This document shows positions 9,592-18,122 of a stretch of DNA of 64,000 nucleotides, in pieces (the stretch's first letter is position 1; each line of letters opens with the position of its first letter). The DNA is taken from positions 1 through 64,000 of the forward strand of contig NZ_JAQPOK010000100.1 of assembly GCF_030068445.1 (NCBI RefSeq). The letters are read 5' to 3'. The notes below the pieces were generated by a model, which saw only the letters and a program-made list of their open reading frames with translations, was not told the origin of the DNA and did no database searches. The translations under genes and the position numbers were made by a program. The DNA comes from Roseofilum halophilum BLCC-M91 (GTDB taxonomy: Bacteria; Cyanobacteriota; Cyanobacteriia; Cyanobacteriales; Desertifilaceae).

Positions 9592-10521
9592 ATGTCAAAA
9601 CCAGCGATTATTGCCCATCGGGGAGCAAGCGGATATCGCCCTGAGCATACCTTAGCGGCTTATGAGTTGGCGATCGCCCAAGGTGCAGAGGCTATAGAAT
9701 TAGATATTGTCCCCACCAAAGACGGCGAGCTAGTGGTACGCCATGACTCCGAATTAAGCCAAACCACAGATATCCTCACCCATCCAGAATTATCCCATTA
9801 TCGAACCCCTAAAACCCTCTATGGGCAAACTCTAGAAGGTTGGTTTACCGAAGACTTAACCCTCGCCGAAATCAAAACCTTACGAGCCAAAGAACCCTTC
9901 AGTTTTCGCTCCTCTGATTATGATTTTCAATATCCGATTTTAACCCTCTCCGAAGTTTTGCAATGGCATCAAGTCACCCAACAAAAACTCCAGCGTCCCA
10001 TCACCCTCTATATAGAAATCAAGCATTCCCATTATTTTCGCAGCCTCGGCTTACCCCTTGAAGAGCGGTTAATTGAATTGCTTAAAAACAAAGGATATAA
10101 ATTTTCCCTCGACCCGATTTTAATTCTATCCTTTGAAATCGAGAGCGTGCAATATTTGCGCTCTTTAACCGATTTGCGTCTCATTCAACTGATGGCACAA
10201 GCAGAAGATCGACCCTACGATCGCATGATCAAAGGAGATCCAGTAACCTATCAGGAGTTACTCAGTTTACCCCAATTAACCCAAATCGCCCAATATGCCA
10301 GTGGTCTAGGATTACATAAAGAACTGCTCTGGTCAAAGGGTAGACAAGATTTAGTGAACCAATGTCACGATCTCAATTTAACGGTGAATGTCTGGACTTT
10401 TCGCCGTGAATCTCAGTTTGTTTTACCCGATTTTTCTGGGGATTGGCAGAAAGAAATGCAAGCATTTATGAATTTGGGCATTGATAGTTTAATTACCGAT
10501 TTTCCAGATGTAGATCGATAG
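9592..10521 (+). CDS. Glycerophosphodiester phosphodiesterase family protein
   Basis: This is a GDPD/TIM-barrel enzyme expected to hydrolyse glycerophosphodiesters to glycerol-3-phosphate and an alcohol. Metal and catalytic motifs are visible: HRGASG (His9), PEHT, ELDIVPTKDGELVVRHD, and later YIEIKH. The ATG at 9592 is chosen over the in-frame TTG at 9586 because the family starts just before HRGASG. No export signal is present, so a cytoplasmic UgpQ-like role is more likely than a periplasmic GlpQ role. Its position behind a phosphate-type two-component pair fits phosphate scavenging, but that link is inference. Confidence 0.85.
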   Translation: MSKPAIIAHRGASGYRPEHTLAAYELAIAQGAEAIELDIVPTKDGELVVRHDSELSQTTDILTHPELSHYRTPKTLYGQTLEGWFTEDLTLAEIKTLRAKEPFSFRSSDYDFQYPILTLSEVLQWHQVTQQKLQRPITLYIEIKHSHYFRSLGLPLEERLIELLKNKGYKFSLDPILILSFEIESVQYLRSLTDLRLIQLMAQAEDRPYDRMIKGDPVTYQELLSLPQLTQIAQYASGLGLHKELLWSKGRQDLVNQCHDLNLTVNVWTFRRESQFVLPDFSGDWQKEMQAFMNLGIDSLITDFPDVDR

Positions 10522-10530
10522 TAATATCAA

Positions 10531-10650
10531 GTGCGGTTAAACACCATATTACAAGCTATTCCTCCCATGTTCAGTTATGGACTGGGTACGGAGGCGATCG
10601 CCGAATTGCTGGATTTACAGTTGATTGGATTAAGATTGATAGAATTTTGA
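10531..10650 (+). pseudogene. Possible C-terminal remnant of an Rpn/DUF2887-type protein
   Basis: A short frame reads LQAIPPMFSYGLGTEAIAELL and ends in a stop at 10648-10650. The pattern of a few helical residues followed by GLGTEAIAELLDL resembles the C-terminal tails of cyanobacterial Rpn/PD-(D/E)xK transposase-like proteins (consensus ...GLSVEQIAEALDL). Nothing recognisable precedes it. It is probably debris; the assignment is weak. Confidence 0.3.
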
Positions 10651-10657
10651 TTGGTCT

Positions 10658-10721
10658 ATTGTAGGGGTGGGTTTCAAACCCACCCTATTGTAGGGGTGGG
10701 TTTCAAACCCACCCCTACAAT
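10658..10721. terminator. Tandem palindromic repeat, bidirectional terminator candidate
   Basis: Two adjacent copies of an element built on GTAGGGGTGGGTTT. The second is a perfect 17-base stem (10687-10703 with 10705-10721); the first (10658-10685) is clipped. It lies between convergent genes (the GDPD gene and pheT). The element type is a common dispersed palindrome in cyanobacteria. Confidence 0.6.
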
Positions 10722-10735
10722 ACCTAAAAACCCGA

Positions 10736-13348
10736 TCAACTTCTGAGGGTGACGCTAAATTTCTCGACTAAAGCATCGCGCACCTGTTGATGGATGGGTT
10801 CCACATCAGCATCTGCTAACGTGCGATCGCCTGCTCGATAAACCAGACGAAAGGCTAAAGAGCGCTGTCCTTCGGGCACATTTTCCCCTTGATACTGATC
10901 GAAAACTGCCACCGATTCTAATAACGAAGAGCCTTTCGGTTGTCCCTTCGCTGCTGCTTTTGCCATCACTTTCTCAATCTCAGCGACGGAAATTTGGCGA
11001 TCGGCAAAGAAGGCTAAATCGCGATCGCTTCCTGGATAAGTCGAATATCCCTTATAAATTGGTTGCAGCTTTTCATCCTGTTCCAGTGCCGCCAAAATCA
11101 CCTCTAAATCCAGTTCAAATCCATACACCTCATCCGGTATCTCTAACTCCTGACACAACTGGGGATGGAGTTGCCCAAAGGTTCCTAACCGCTCCCCTTG
11201 TAACCATAAGGAAGCCGTGCGCCCTGGGTGAAAGCGCTTGTCCTGTTGATGCGGTTGATACTCTACCTGGTTTTCTGGACTCCCCGAACCGGGTAAAATA
11301 CCTCCGGGTGTGGATAAACCCACGCGCTCAAACACCGCTTCTAAAAGTCCTTTGGCTTCATACCAGCTTAGGGTTGCCGGTTTGCCACCGCGAATCCAAT
11401 TGCCCACACTAGAAGCACTAATGATACCGGCTACAGAATCCGCTTCCATGAGTCCATCTTCCTCACGCCAGAAGATTCGGCCCATTTCAAACCCATTCAG
11501 GGGGCCATTGCCTTGTTGTAAATTGTACTGAAATGCCAGAATCAGACTCGATAATAACTCCGTGCGTAGGGTGGAATATTCCGTAAACAGGGGATTGGCG
11601 ATCGCCACCTGAGTCGAATCAGCCGAAAGCAAACTATCCTGGCGCAGATGGCTCAACCCATAGGAATAATGCATCACCTCCGTTAATCCCACCCCTCGCA
11701 GAGCTTCCCGCAACTGCCGCACAATCGACTCATCAGCCGGTAGATATCCCGGTTCCGATTGAGCAGGTAGGGTTTCACAGAAATTATCATAGCCATACAA
11801 GCGAGCAATCTCTTCAATCAGATCGATTTCCCGCTCTAAATCTCGGTAGCGATAGGGTGGAATAGTGACTAGCCAAGTGGGAGCGCTCCCTTCGACTGCG
11901 CTCAGGGAGCGTTCTTGTTGTTCCAAAGTACAGCCCAAAGCCGTTAAAATCCGTTCCACATCCTCCCCTAAAAGCTCCCCTTCCACTGGTTGGGCATCGG
12001 GAGATTCGGGATTGGCTAATGGGGAACCCAGCACCTGTTTAACGCGATCGAAACGGAGAGAAATTTGCTTTCCTCCGGTGCGAGTATCCGGTCGAAAATC
12101 CGCCACATCCCCCGCGACGACTGCCCCATCTGCCAACTCTTGCAACAGTTGAATCGCCCGCGCTGCCGCCACTTCCAACTCCGCCGGATTCACCCCGCGC
12201 TCATACCGCGCCGAAGCCTCCGTTCGCAGTCCTTGGGAGCGAGCGGAACGGCGAGTGACGATGGGAGTAAAGAGGGCAGCTTCGAGTAAAATGCGTGTCG
12301 TTTGCTCATCAACTTCCGTGGCTTCTCCCCCCATTACCCCCGCCAGGGCTACCGGTTTGTCATTCGCCGTAATCACCAGAGTCTCCGACTTAGCCGCAGA
12401 ACCGAGATCGCGAGATTGCCCATCGAGGGTTACCAGGGTTTCCCCCCTGTGGGCAAAGCGTACGCCAATGGTAGGCGATTCTGTACCCGCGACGGTTAAG
12501 AGGCGATCGTAATCAAACCCATGGAGCGGTTGCCCCCATTCCAGCAACACATAATTCGTAATATCCACCACATTATTAATCGGACGCACCCCGGAAGCTA
12601 CCAAACGCTGCTGTAGCCAAGCCGGAGACGGCATCAGTTTCAGTCCTTCAATCACCGCACCGATATAAGCAGGACAGGGATAATTGCTCTCATTCTTCCC
12701 CTTGCCGCCTTGCTCATCGAGCTTCACCACCACCTTTCCGTTTTGCCCAGGCGGATTAAACGGCTCCAGATTCGGCAATTTCAGCGTCGCCCCTGTCAGA
12801 GCTGCCACTTCCCTAGCAATACCCACTAAACTCAAAGCATCCGCGCGGTTTGCCGTCGAAGTTAGATCCAAAATCACATCATCCAAACCCAACAGGGGAC
12901 GCACATCAGCCCCCAGGGTTAAGCCTTCTTGGGTAAAAATATGAATCCCTTCTGATTCTTTTTCTAATCCCAATTCCGACAGGGAGCAAATCATGCCAAA
13001 AGACTTTACCCCCCGCAGTTTCGCCGGTTTAATTTTTAAGTCAATTTGGCTCAAATGGGTTCCCACCACCGCCACCGGTACGCGAATACCTGCGCGAGCA
13101 TTGGAGGCTCCACAGACAATATTGAGGGGTTCCGCAGCACCAACATTGACTTGGCAGACTTGCAGCTTATTGGCGTTGGGGTGGGGCGCAGCTTCCATAA
13201 TTTCACCAACCACCACTCCGTCAGCCCAAGTGCGGCGGTCTTCAATGTCTTCTACTTCAAAGCCTGCCATGGTCAAAGTATGAGCTAATTCATCGGCAGA
13301 CAGGGTGATATCGACGAGTTCTTGCAGCCAGTTCAGTGAGATACGCAT
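10736..13348 (-). CDS. pheT: Phenylalanine--tRNA ligase beta subunit
   Basis: PheT pairs with PheS to charge tRNA-Phe. The 870-residue length is a little longer than typical bacterial PheT. In order: the N-terminal domain [14 protein letters not shown], an OB-fold tRNA-binding domain (about 40-155), B3/B4 editing domain with [22 protein letters not shown]5 domain, catalytic-like core with [14 protein letters not shown], and the C-terminal ferredoxin-fold anticodon-binding domain with SVFDQY-type sequence. pheS is not in the window. The ATG at 13348 begins with the family-standard MRISLNWL. Many antisense open frames over it are composition shadows. Confidence 0.97.
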   Translation of the reverse strand: MRISLNWLQELVDITLSADELAHTLTMAGFEVEDIEDRRTWADGVVVGEIMEAAPHPNANKLQVCQVNVGAAEPLNIVCGASNARAGIRVPVAVVGTHLSQIDLKIKPAKLRGVKSFGMICSLSELGLEKESEGIHIFTQEGLTLGADVRPLLGLDDVILDLTSTANRADALSLVGIAREVAALTGATLKLPNLEPFNPPGQNGKVVVKLDEQGGKGKNESNYPCPAYIGAVIEGLKLMPSPAWLQQRLVASGVRPINNVVDITNYVLLEWGQPLHGFDYDRLLTVAGTESPTIGVRFAHRGETLVTLDGQSRDLGSAAKSETLVITANDKPVALAGVMGGEATEVDEQTTRILLEAALFTPIVTRRSARSQGLRTEASARYERGVNPAELEVAAARAIQLLQELADGAVVAGDVADFRPDTRTGGKQISLRFDRVKQVLGSPLANPESPDAQPVEGELLGEDVERILTALGCTLEQQERSLSAVEGSAPTWLVTIPPYRYRDLEREIDLIEEIARLYGYDNFCETLPAQSEPGYLPADESIVRQLREALRGVGLTEVMHYSYGLSHLRQDSLLSADSTQVAIANPLFTEYSTLRTELLSSLILAFQYNLQQGNGPLNGFEMGRIFWREEDGLMEADSVAGIISASSVGNWIRGGKPATLSWYEAKGLLEAVFERVGLSTPGGILPGSGSPENQVEYQPHQQDKRFHPGRTASLWLQGERLGTFGQLHPQLCQELEIPDEVYGFELDLEVILAALEQDEKLQPIYKGYSTYPGSDRDLAFFADRQISVAEIEKVMAKAAAKGQPKGSSLLESVAVFDQYQGENVPEGQRSLAFRLVYRAGDRTLADADVEPIHQQVRDALVEKFSVTLRS

Positions 13349-13489
13349 GGATGGGGGTTTGTTCTCTAAAAGTCTCTCTCAATCCTTTGTTTATTGTGCG
13401 CTCCTACCGGCCCCTTTGCCAAGATCGTCACCAACTTGCCCTTTGCTATTCTTGTAGAGTGATTAAATTCGATTCATTCAATTAAGCTG

Positions 13490-13822
13490 ATGACTCTAAC
13501 CATTGCTCTTGAACCTACACCGATAGAGACAGATGCCCACGGGGTTTTACGAGTCGGTAAAACTCGTGTCACCCTGGATACTGTTGTAATCGCTTTTCTT
13601 GAAGGGTGTACATGCAAGCAAATAGGGGAGCAATATCCATCCCTTGAGCTATCGGATATTTATCTAGCGATCGGTTACTACCTGAGACATCAGGATGAGG
13701 TAAACACTTACTTGGCAGAAAGGCAACGTCAAGCGGATGTGATTCAGCAGGAGGCTGAACAACAGTTTAACCCAATAGGAATCCGCGATCGCTTGCTTGC
13801 TAGGCGCAGTCAAACCCAATAA
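13490..13822 (+). CDS. DUF433 domain protein, probable antitoxin
   Basis: This 110-residue DUF433 protein has a helix-turn-helix-like core around GKTRVTLDTVVIAFLEGCT and YPSLELSDIYLAIGYYL, which is the DUF433 signature. DUF433 proteins are regularly encoded immediately before DUF5615 PIN-like proteins, as here, with only five bases between the genes. By that context it is the DNA-binding antitoxin half of a TA-like pair. Biochemical support for this family is limited, so the role is inferred. Confidence 0.85.
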   Translation: MTLTIALEPTPIETDAHGVLRVGKTRVTLDTVVIAFLEGCTCKQIGEQYPSLELSDIYLAIGYYLRHQDEVNTYLAERQRQADVIQQEAEQQFNPIGIRDRLLARRSQTQ

Positions 13823-13827
13823 CCAAA

Positions 13828-14181
13828 ATGATTAAGTTTCTGGCTGACGAAAACTTTAACAACCAGATTGTAAGAGGTGTTCTTCAGCAAAATCCAGATA
13901 TCGATCTTGTGCGTGTTCAGGATGTCGGCTTGAAAGGGGCAAGCGATCCGGATGTATTGTTGTGGGCTGCCCAAGAGAAACGGATTGTCTTAACCCACGA
14001 TGTTGCTACGATGATAACGTTTGCCTACGAACGGATTCAGGCAGGTTTACCCATGCCTGGATTGTTTGAAGTTAAGCGGCGTGTTCCGATAGGGTTAGTG
14101 ATAGAAGAGATTATTTTAATTGCAGAATGTAGCCTTGATGGGGAGTGGGAAGGACAGGTGAGATTTTTGCCTCTCAAATGA
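13828..14181 (+). CDS. DUF5615 family PIN-like protein, probable toxin
   Basis: This 117-residue protein starts with the family-typical MIKFLADENF (PIN-like acidic residues Asp7 and Glu8), followed by GASDPDVLLWAAQEKRIVLTHDVATM, which carries further conserved Asp residues. DUF5615 is a PIN-like domain, presumed metal-dependent ribonuclease. It follows its DUF433 partner by five bases and appears intact. It ends convergent with the HTH gene at 14201 with a 19-base gap. Confidence 0.85.
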   Translation: MIKFLADENFNNQIVRGVLQQNPDIDLVRVQDVGLKGASDPDVLLWAAQEKRIVLTHDVATMITFAYERIQAGLPMPGLFEVKRRVPIGLVIEEIILIAECSLDGEWEGQVRFLPLK

Positions 14182-14200
14182 TCGGGCACAGCGCAAAAGG

Positions 14201-14656
14201 TTAATACCCCAAGTCTAACTCTTCTGCTTGAGCAATCAGTTCTTCAAGCGCTGCTTTTTGAGACTCTTCAACCTTCTTTTTATAGTTCATCAGTTCCTCA
14301 AATAAAATTCGCCGATGCCGACCAACTTTGCGGTGAGGAATTTCATTTTTGTCCGATAGATCTAGAAGAAATGGACGGGAGATATTGAGTAGGTCAGCAG
14401 CTTGCTCAATCGTTAACTCAGCATTGACCGGCATAATGGTTACGGCTTTACCAAGGGCCATCTGTTCGAGAATATCCAAAAGGAGTTGAACTGCCGTTGG
14501 AGGAAGGGTTAGCTCTCTCTCAATGTCGCCATCACTCGTTACTGTCAGTTGTAATGGCTTTTGATTGGGAATCAGAGCAGCAAAGGTTTTGCTGGCCTCT
14601 CTTGCTATTCGTGCTTCTTCAGCAGTGGCGATCGCGGTTGATTGATTAATACTCAT
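14201..14656 (-). CDS. Helix-turn-helix (excisionase-type) antitoxin-like protein, orphan
   Basis: This 151-residue protein has a MerR/excisionase-type HTH around LTIEQAADLLNISRPFL and the following VGRHRRILFEEL. Proteins of exactly this layout usually sit directly upstream of a PIN-domain toxin as antitoxins. Here the stop codon is followed by the convergent DUF5615 gene, so no co-directional toxin is present. It is either an orphan antitoxin or an independent regulator. The start ATG at 14656 is followed by a plausible N-terminus. Confidence 0.8.
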   Translation of the reverse strand: MSINQSTAIATAEEARIAREASKTFAALIPNQKPLQLTVTSDGDIERELTLPPTAVQLLLDILEQMALGKAVTIMPVNAELTIEQAADLLNISRPFLLDLSDKNEIPHRKVGRHRRILFEELMNYKKKVEESQKAALEELIAQAEELDLGY

Positions 14657-14775
14657 AGCAAGCCTTCCATATTTGTTCCCTCTAGTCTACCTACACCCGT
14701 GAGTTACTGCTACTTCTAGGCTGTAGGGTATGATAAAATATTGGCAAAAGAGGGATAAATTGAGGAAAATTATCG

Positions 14776-15018
14776 ATGCAAATTACCATCAACTTACCGC
14801 CAGACCTAGAACAAGACCTCATCCGTCAAGCGGAGCAATCTAATATTCCCCTATCGACCTTAATTCTGCAAGTATTACGCCACAGGATCGAAACGTCAAC
14901 AATTTCATCTTGCCAATGGCCAGAGGCAATATTATCTTATCAAGGAGTCTGGGATTTCCCTGCTTTCGAGTCTTATCGGGATGAACTGCTTCCCCCTCGC
15001 GAGCAGGAACTCTTTTAA
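14776..15018 (+). CDS. Ribbon-helix-helix-like antitoxin
   Basis: This 80-residue protein begins MQITINLPPDLEQDLIRQAE, a beta strand plus helix typical of MetJ/Arc-fold (RHH) antitoxins, and ends in a partner-binding-like tail (QGVWDFPAFESYRDELLPPRE). A -10-like TATGATAAA lies about 45 bases upstream. The stop overlaps by one base the ATG of the PIN-type toxin start at 15018. That toxin is truncated, so this antitoxin no longer has a complete partner. Confidence 0.75.
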   Translation: MQITINLPPDLEQDLIRQAEQSNIPLSTLILQVLRHRIETSTISSCQWPEAILSYQGVWDFPAFESYRDELLPPREQELF

Positions 15019-15122
15019 TGCAATATCTCCTTGATACCTGTGCAATTAGCGACTTCATCAAAAGTGTAATCTCTAGTTACAAAATCTGTAGACAGAGGCG
15101 ATCAATCTACATGAATGGCTAA
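15018..15122 (+). pseudogene. Truncated VapC-like PIN toxin (first 34 codons)
   Basis: The ATG at 15018 overlaps the antitoxin stop (TAATG). It reads MQYLLDTCAISDFIK, the canonical PIN N-terminus with the first catalytic Asp, then diverges and stops at 15120-15122. Intact PIN toxins have about 130 residues. The remainder appears deleted, and the sequence beyond is occupied by the 3' end of the lectin gene on the other strand. Confidence 0.75.
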
Positions 15123-15127
15123 GGGTG

Positions 15128-15643
15128 CTATGGAGCTTGAGTAAATCTCCACTTAAAATGGGGTTGATTCAAGCAGTTCCATTGAGAGATTCTAGCATTA
15201 TCTTCCTGTGAGTGTCCGTTGACCTGAAGACACTTCCCACTAGCCATATTTACCAAATAAACAAATCCATTGCCTGCATCTCTGGTACTCCAAAGGAAAT
15301 TAGGTCGGTTTTGACAGGGATACTGACTAATCGTTACATTATCACCGTTAGAACTACCATCAACTTGAATACATAGACCAGTAGATCTGGACTTGATAAA
15401 GAACTTACCGTTCTGCGAAGAGTTTACCCTTTCCCAGTGCAAATTATACTGATTAACACAATTCCACTGGGTTACAGGAGTGCCATGGTTAAAACTTGGG
15501 GGTATATGAATGCATTTATCACTATGTTGTGTTCTTACATAAACAAAATTGTTTTTACAAGTAGGTACTCCAGTAGCAGAGGAGCTAATACCCACGAGTG
15601 AAACGGTGACTAATATTGTTTTTAGCAGCGAATTCAATTTCAT
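15128..15643 (-). CDS. Secreted ricin-type beta-trefoil lectin domain protein
   Basis: This 171-residue protein has a signal peptide (hydrophobic residues about 7-24, then SSSATGVPTC). The rest is one beta-trefoil: three repeats of about 45 residues, each ending in a QxW-like motif (QYNLHW, RPNFLW, QPHFKW), with GLCIQVDG and GKCLQVNG strands. Ricin-B domains bind sugars, often galactose or xylan. No catalytic domain is attached, so this is a free exported lectin. It is divergent from a STAND ATPase gene, with a GTATAC-N4-GTATAC palindrome between them. Surface or predator/prey recognition is possible but only inferred. Confidence 0.85.
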   Translation of the reverse strand: MKLNSLLKTILVTVSLVGISSSATGVPTCKNNFVYVRTQHSDKCIHIPPSFNHGTPVTQWNCVNQYNLHWERVNSSQNGKFFIKSRSTGLCIQVDGSSNGDNVTISQYPCQNRPNFLWSTRDAGNGFVYLVNMASGKCLQVNGHSQEDNARISQWNCLNQPHFKWRFTQAP

Positions 15644-15760
15644 AATTATTACCTTAGAACCCTATATATATTACTCAAAAAACAGTAGTGGGTCTAGTGG
15701 GAAAATATTCTATTGTGTCTTTCTTGTAAAAGCCAAGACCATTTCCTTTAATATGACTTT

Positions 15761-15776
15761 GTATACTAATGTATAC
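15761..15776. promoter_or_regulatory. Palindrome between the divergent lectin and STAND genes
   Basis: GTATAC is repeated around a TAAT spacer. It lies 117 bases upstream of the lectin start and 65 bases upstream of the STAND start. This is the shape of an operator for a dimeric regulator. No regulator is identified. Confidence 0.4.
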
Positions 15777-15840
15777 AACTGTGCTGTAAAATACTAAACT
15801 GTCTGCTATGATCAGTTATAAGTAAGCGTTTTTCTTGATT

Positions 15841-17211
15841 ATGATTCTCAAAGAAATGTTACATCTTGCCGATGAAATGATATTTACTAAAACCGGTAAG
15901 CACTTAGATGATTTGCAGCAAGCCATAGTGCAAGGAACTCTGGAACGCAAAACCTACAAGCAAATTGCTAAGGAGTTTGACTGTTCAGAAAGTCGTGTTC
16001 GGGAAGTAGGATCGGAATTATGGAAAATTCTTTCAAAAGAACTGGGAGAAGAGATTAGTAAATCTAATTTTCGAGCAGCTATGCAGAGATCGAAAAATTC
16101 TAATGTATTTGCTCAGAATGTATTTAAAAATGTCAGTAGTAGTTTTAATATTTGTGAAAAAACAAGACCAACTGTAGATTTATCAGAAAAATACAATGCT
16201 CAATTATTTGACTCTCACGATTTAAGTGAAATGCCAGAATTGGGTGCATTCTACGATCGCGCCTCTGAACTCGAAACCCTAAAAACCTGGATCTTAGAAG
16301 ACCACTGTCGTATTATCACGCTTATGGGTATCAGTGGCATTGGCAAAACTCAACTCGCTGTACAACTGGTCGAACAGATTAAATCTGAATTTGAAACTGT
16401 GGTTTGGCGAAGTCTGGAACATGCGCCCACTTTGAGCGAGTTAGAAGCCGACTTAATCGAAGTGTTCTGTTCTCCTCAAGCTGAAGACGCTTCTGCTGAG
16501 AAAAAGAAAGAATTACCCCTAATTAAATATCTACAAAAACATCGCTGCTTGATTGTATTCGATGACATCCAAAACTTGTGCTGTCCTGAAGAACTCGCAG
16601 GCAAATATAAACCCGGTTATGAACCTTATAAATCCTTCTTCCGGAAAATCAAAAACTTACCCCATCAAAGTTGCTTGCTTCTCATCGGTTGGGAACACCC
16701 TAGAGACTGTATTCCTCTGAATCAGCAATCTTCTGGGGTTCGGATGCTGCAATTAAAAGGTTTAGATCCTGTATCAAGCGAAACTCTGCTCAGAGAGAGT
16801 AAGCTAGAGGATGTCGAAAAGTGGCACATTTTGAACCAATATGAAGGCAATCCTTTCTGGTTAAAAAGTGTGGTTTCTCTGATTCAAGAGCTAGAGATTG
16901 AGCCAACGGACATATCAGCCGAACCGAGACTATTATTACCGGAAAATGTGAAGGACAATTTACAGGAACAATTCAATCGCTTATCCCCCATAGAACAGCA
17001 AGTGCTTCATCTGTTAGCACAAGCAGAGGAACCGGTTAAGTTAGGACAATTGCTGCAAAATCAGGTGCTTTCATCTTCAGACTTAATCAATGCGCTCCAT
17101 TCCTTGTGCGATCGCTCCTTAATTGAACGGAAAGATAAGCGCTATAGTCTTTCACCAGTGATTCAACAAGCAGTTCATATCCATGATTCCCAAGAGAAGG
17201 GTTCAACTTGA
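15841..17211 (+). CDS. STAND (NB-ARC-like) ATPase with vMAP-type N-terminal domain, lacking a sensor region
   Basis: The first ~95 residues (ADEMIFTKTGKHLDDLQQAI, then QIAKEFDCSESRVREVG) match the N-terminal HTH-like domain found in cyanobacterial vWA-MoxR-associated and NB-ARC proteins. The NTPase follows: a P-loop GISGIGKT at 163-170, Walker B CLIVFDD at about 236-242, and a winged-helix segment ending in YSLSPVIQQAV. STAND proteins normally carry WD40 or TPR sensor repeats after this point, but this one stops within 20 residues. It may be C-terminally truncated or rely on a separate partner. The ATG at 15841 is preferred over the in-frame TTG at 15835. Its last 37 bases overlap the convergent vapC-like gene. 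Confidence 0.85.
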   Translation: MILKEMLHLADEMIFTKTGKHLDDLQQAIVQGTLERKTYKQIAKEFDCSESRVREVGSELWKILSKELGEEISKSNFRAAMQRSKNSNVFAQNVFKNVSSSFNICEKTRPTVDLSEKYNAQLFDSHDLSEMPELGAFYDRASELETLKTWILEDHCRIITLMGISGIGKTQLAVQLVEQIKSEFETVVWRSLEHAPTLSELEADLIEVFCSPQAEDASAEKKKELPLIKYLQKHRCLIVFDDIQNLCCPEELAGKYKPGYEPYKSFFRKIKNLPHQSCLLLIGWEHPRDCIPLNQQSSGVRMLQLKGLDPVSSETLLRESKLEDVEKWHILNQYEGNPFWLKSVVSLIQELEIEPTDISAEPRLLLPENVKDNLQEQFNRLSPIEQQVLHLLAQAEEPVKLGQLLQNQVLSSSDLINALHSLCDRSLIERKDKRYSLSPVIQQAVHIHDSQEKGST

Positions 17212-17621
17212 TGAATTCTTTTAAAGTCACTATCAGCAGAAACTAGGGTTAACCCGTGTTGTACTGCTGTGGCAACAATCCACAGGTCATGGTCAGTAAA
17301 TCCTAAGTTGATCATACTGGTACGGCGACGCTTATTTTTATCTTTTGGAGCAAAGTAATTAAAAATTGCGGATTTTATCCTGCTATAAATAACCGCTGTT
17401 TCTTCATCGATAAAATATAAGTCAATATAAGTTAAAAATGCTTCAACCGCTCGTTTATTTTCTAAGCTTTTTTGGGATTTATCTGTCATGTATAGCAGTT
17501 CTGCATAACTAATAATGCTAATTCCAAAACTATCACTTCCATGAGTATTTAATTGATTAATAACTTGGCGATCGCCATTAATAATATAGCTACAGTGGTT
17601 AGTATCTAGAAGATAAGACAT
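17175..17621 (-). CDS. PIN domain toxin, VapC-like
   Basis: This 148-residue PIN protein is a probable VapC ribonuclease. It starts MSYLLDTNHCS with catalytic Asp6, has the second acidic position in ISYAELLY, and the C-terminal acidic pair in FTDHDLWIVA and LVSADSDF. It ends WESWI. All the expected PIN acidic residues are present, so it looks active. It lies five bases downstream of its antitoxin and its 3' end overlaps the STAND gene. Confidence 0.88.
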   Translation of the reverse strand: MSYLLDTNHCSYIINGDRQVINQLNTHGSDSFGISIISYAELLYMTDKSQKSLENKRAVEAFLTYIDLYFIDEETAVIYSRIKSAIFNYFAPKDKNKRRRTSMINLGFTDHDLWIVATAVQHGLTLVSADSDFKRIHQVEPFSWESWI

Positions 17622-17626
17622 GGGAA

Positions 17627-17887
17627 TTAAAATTGAGCGGGCGATCGGTTTTTATAGACAATATTCAAGCATTCTTCCAGGTCATCACCTTGCCAAGTTG
17701 CCGCAAATTTTACTAAATCTGCGGCCGTTTTACCTCTTTTAATCGGGGGGAGTTTTTGAAAAGAAGATGGTTCAGAGTTTTCTAAGGCTTGAATAGATTC
17801 AATAAAGTCACTTACTAAGGCCAGTCGGTCTGGGGAAAGTTGATTAAGTTGAATTGCGATTTTTTGTCGTAAGTTTACTGAATTCAT
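17627..17887 (-). CDS. Antitoxin partner of the VapC-like toxin
   Basis: This 86-residue protein is encoded directly upstream of the PIN toxin in the same direction. The N-terminal helical part (RQKIAIQLNQLSPDRLALVSDF) and the later KRGKTAADLVKFAATWQGDDLEECL resemble the small antitoxins that precede cyanobacterial VapC genes; the C-terminal segment would bind the toxin groove. The DNA-binding fold is not clear from sequence. The assignment rests mainly on gene order and size. Confidence 0.75.
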   Translation of the reverse strand: MNSVNLRQKIAIQLNQLSPDRLALVSDFIESIQALENSEPSSFQKLPPIKRGKTAADLVKFAATWQGDDLEECLNIVYKNRSPAQF

Positions 17888-17969
17888 GATTACTTCATTT
17901 TTTTTGATTGTTTAACTTGATTTTAGTATAAAACCAGGTTTCCGATCCAGATTTGGGTTAGGGTACAAA

Positions 17970-18065
17970 GGCGATCGCCACAAAATCCGTATAGATAAAT
18001 ACATTTCTCCGGTGATTAAACAAGCCGTTCATCCAGGATTCCCAAAACAACGGGTCGATCCTTGA
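17970..18065 (+). pseudogene. Decayed duplicate of the STAND/vapC convergent junction
   Basis: Read on the plus strand, the end of this segment is ISPVIKQAVH then a short tail and stop, matching LSPVIQQAVH at the C-terminus of the STAND gene. Read on the minus strand, the same segment gives DPLFWESWM, matching the EPFSWESWI end of the VapC. So both overlapping 3' ends are duplicated here without the rest of either gene, directly beyond the vapBC genes. Confidence 0.6.
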
Positions 18066-18093
18066 CTTGATTTTTGTGGCCTCATTGCATTGT

Positions 18094-18112
18094 GAGAATG
18101 ATTATCATTTTA
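18094..18112. promoter_or_regulatory. Fur-box-like sequence
   Basis: GAGAATGATTATCATTTTA matches the 19-base Fur consensus (GATAATGATAATCATTATC) at about 14 of 19 positions, including the TGATtATCATT core. It lies about 80 bases before the Uma2 gene and just after the duplicated STAND/vapC remnant. The neighbouring genes have no known iron link, so it may belong to a lost gene or be chance. Confidence 0.4.
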
Positions 18113-18122
18113 TATTCAATCT

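Noticed and set aside
10960..13288. Several plus-strand open frames over pheT
   Set aside because: Composition shadows of a long, well-conserved gene on the other strand.
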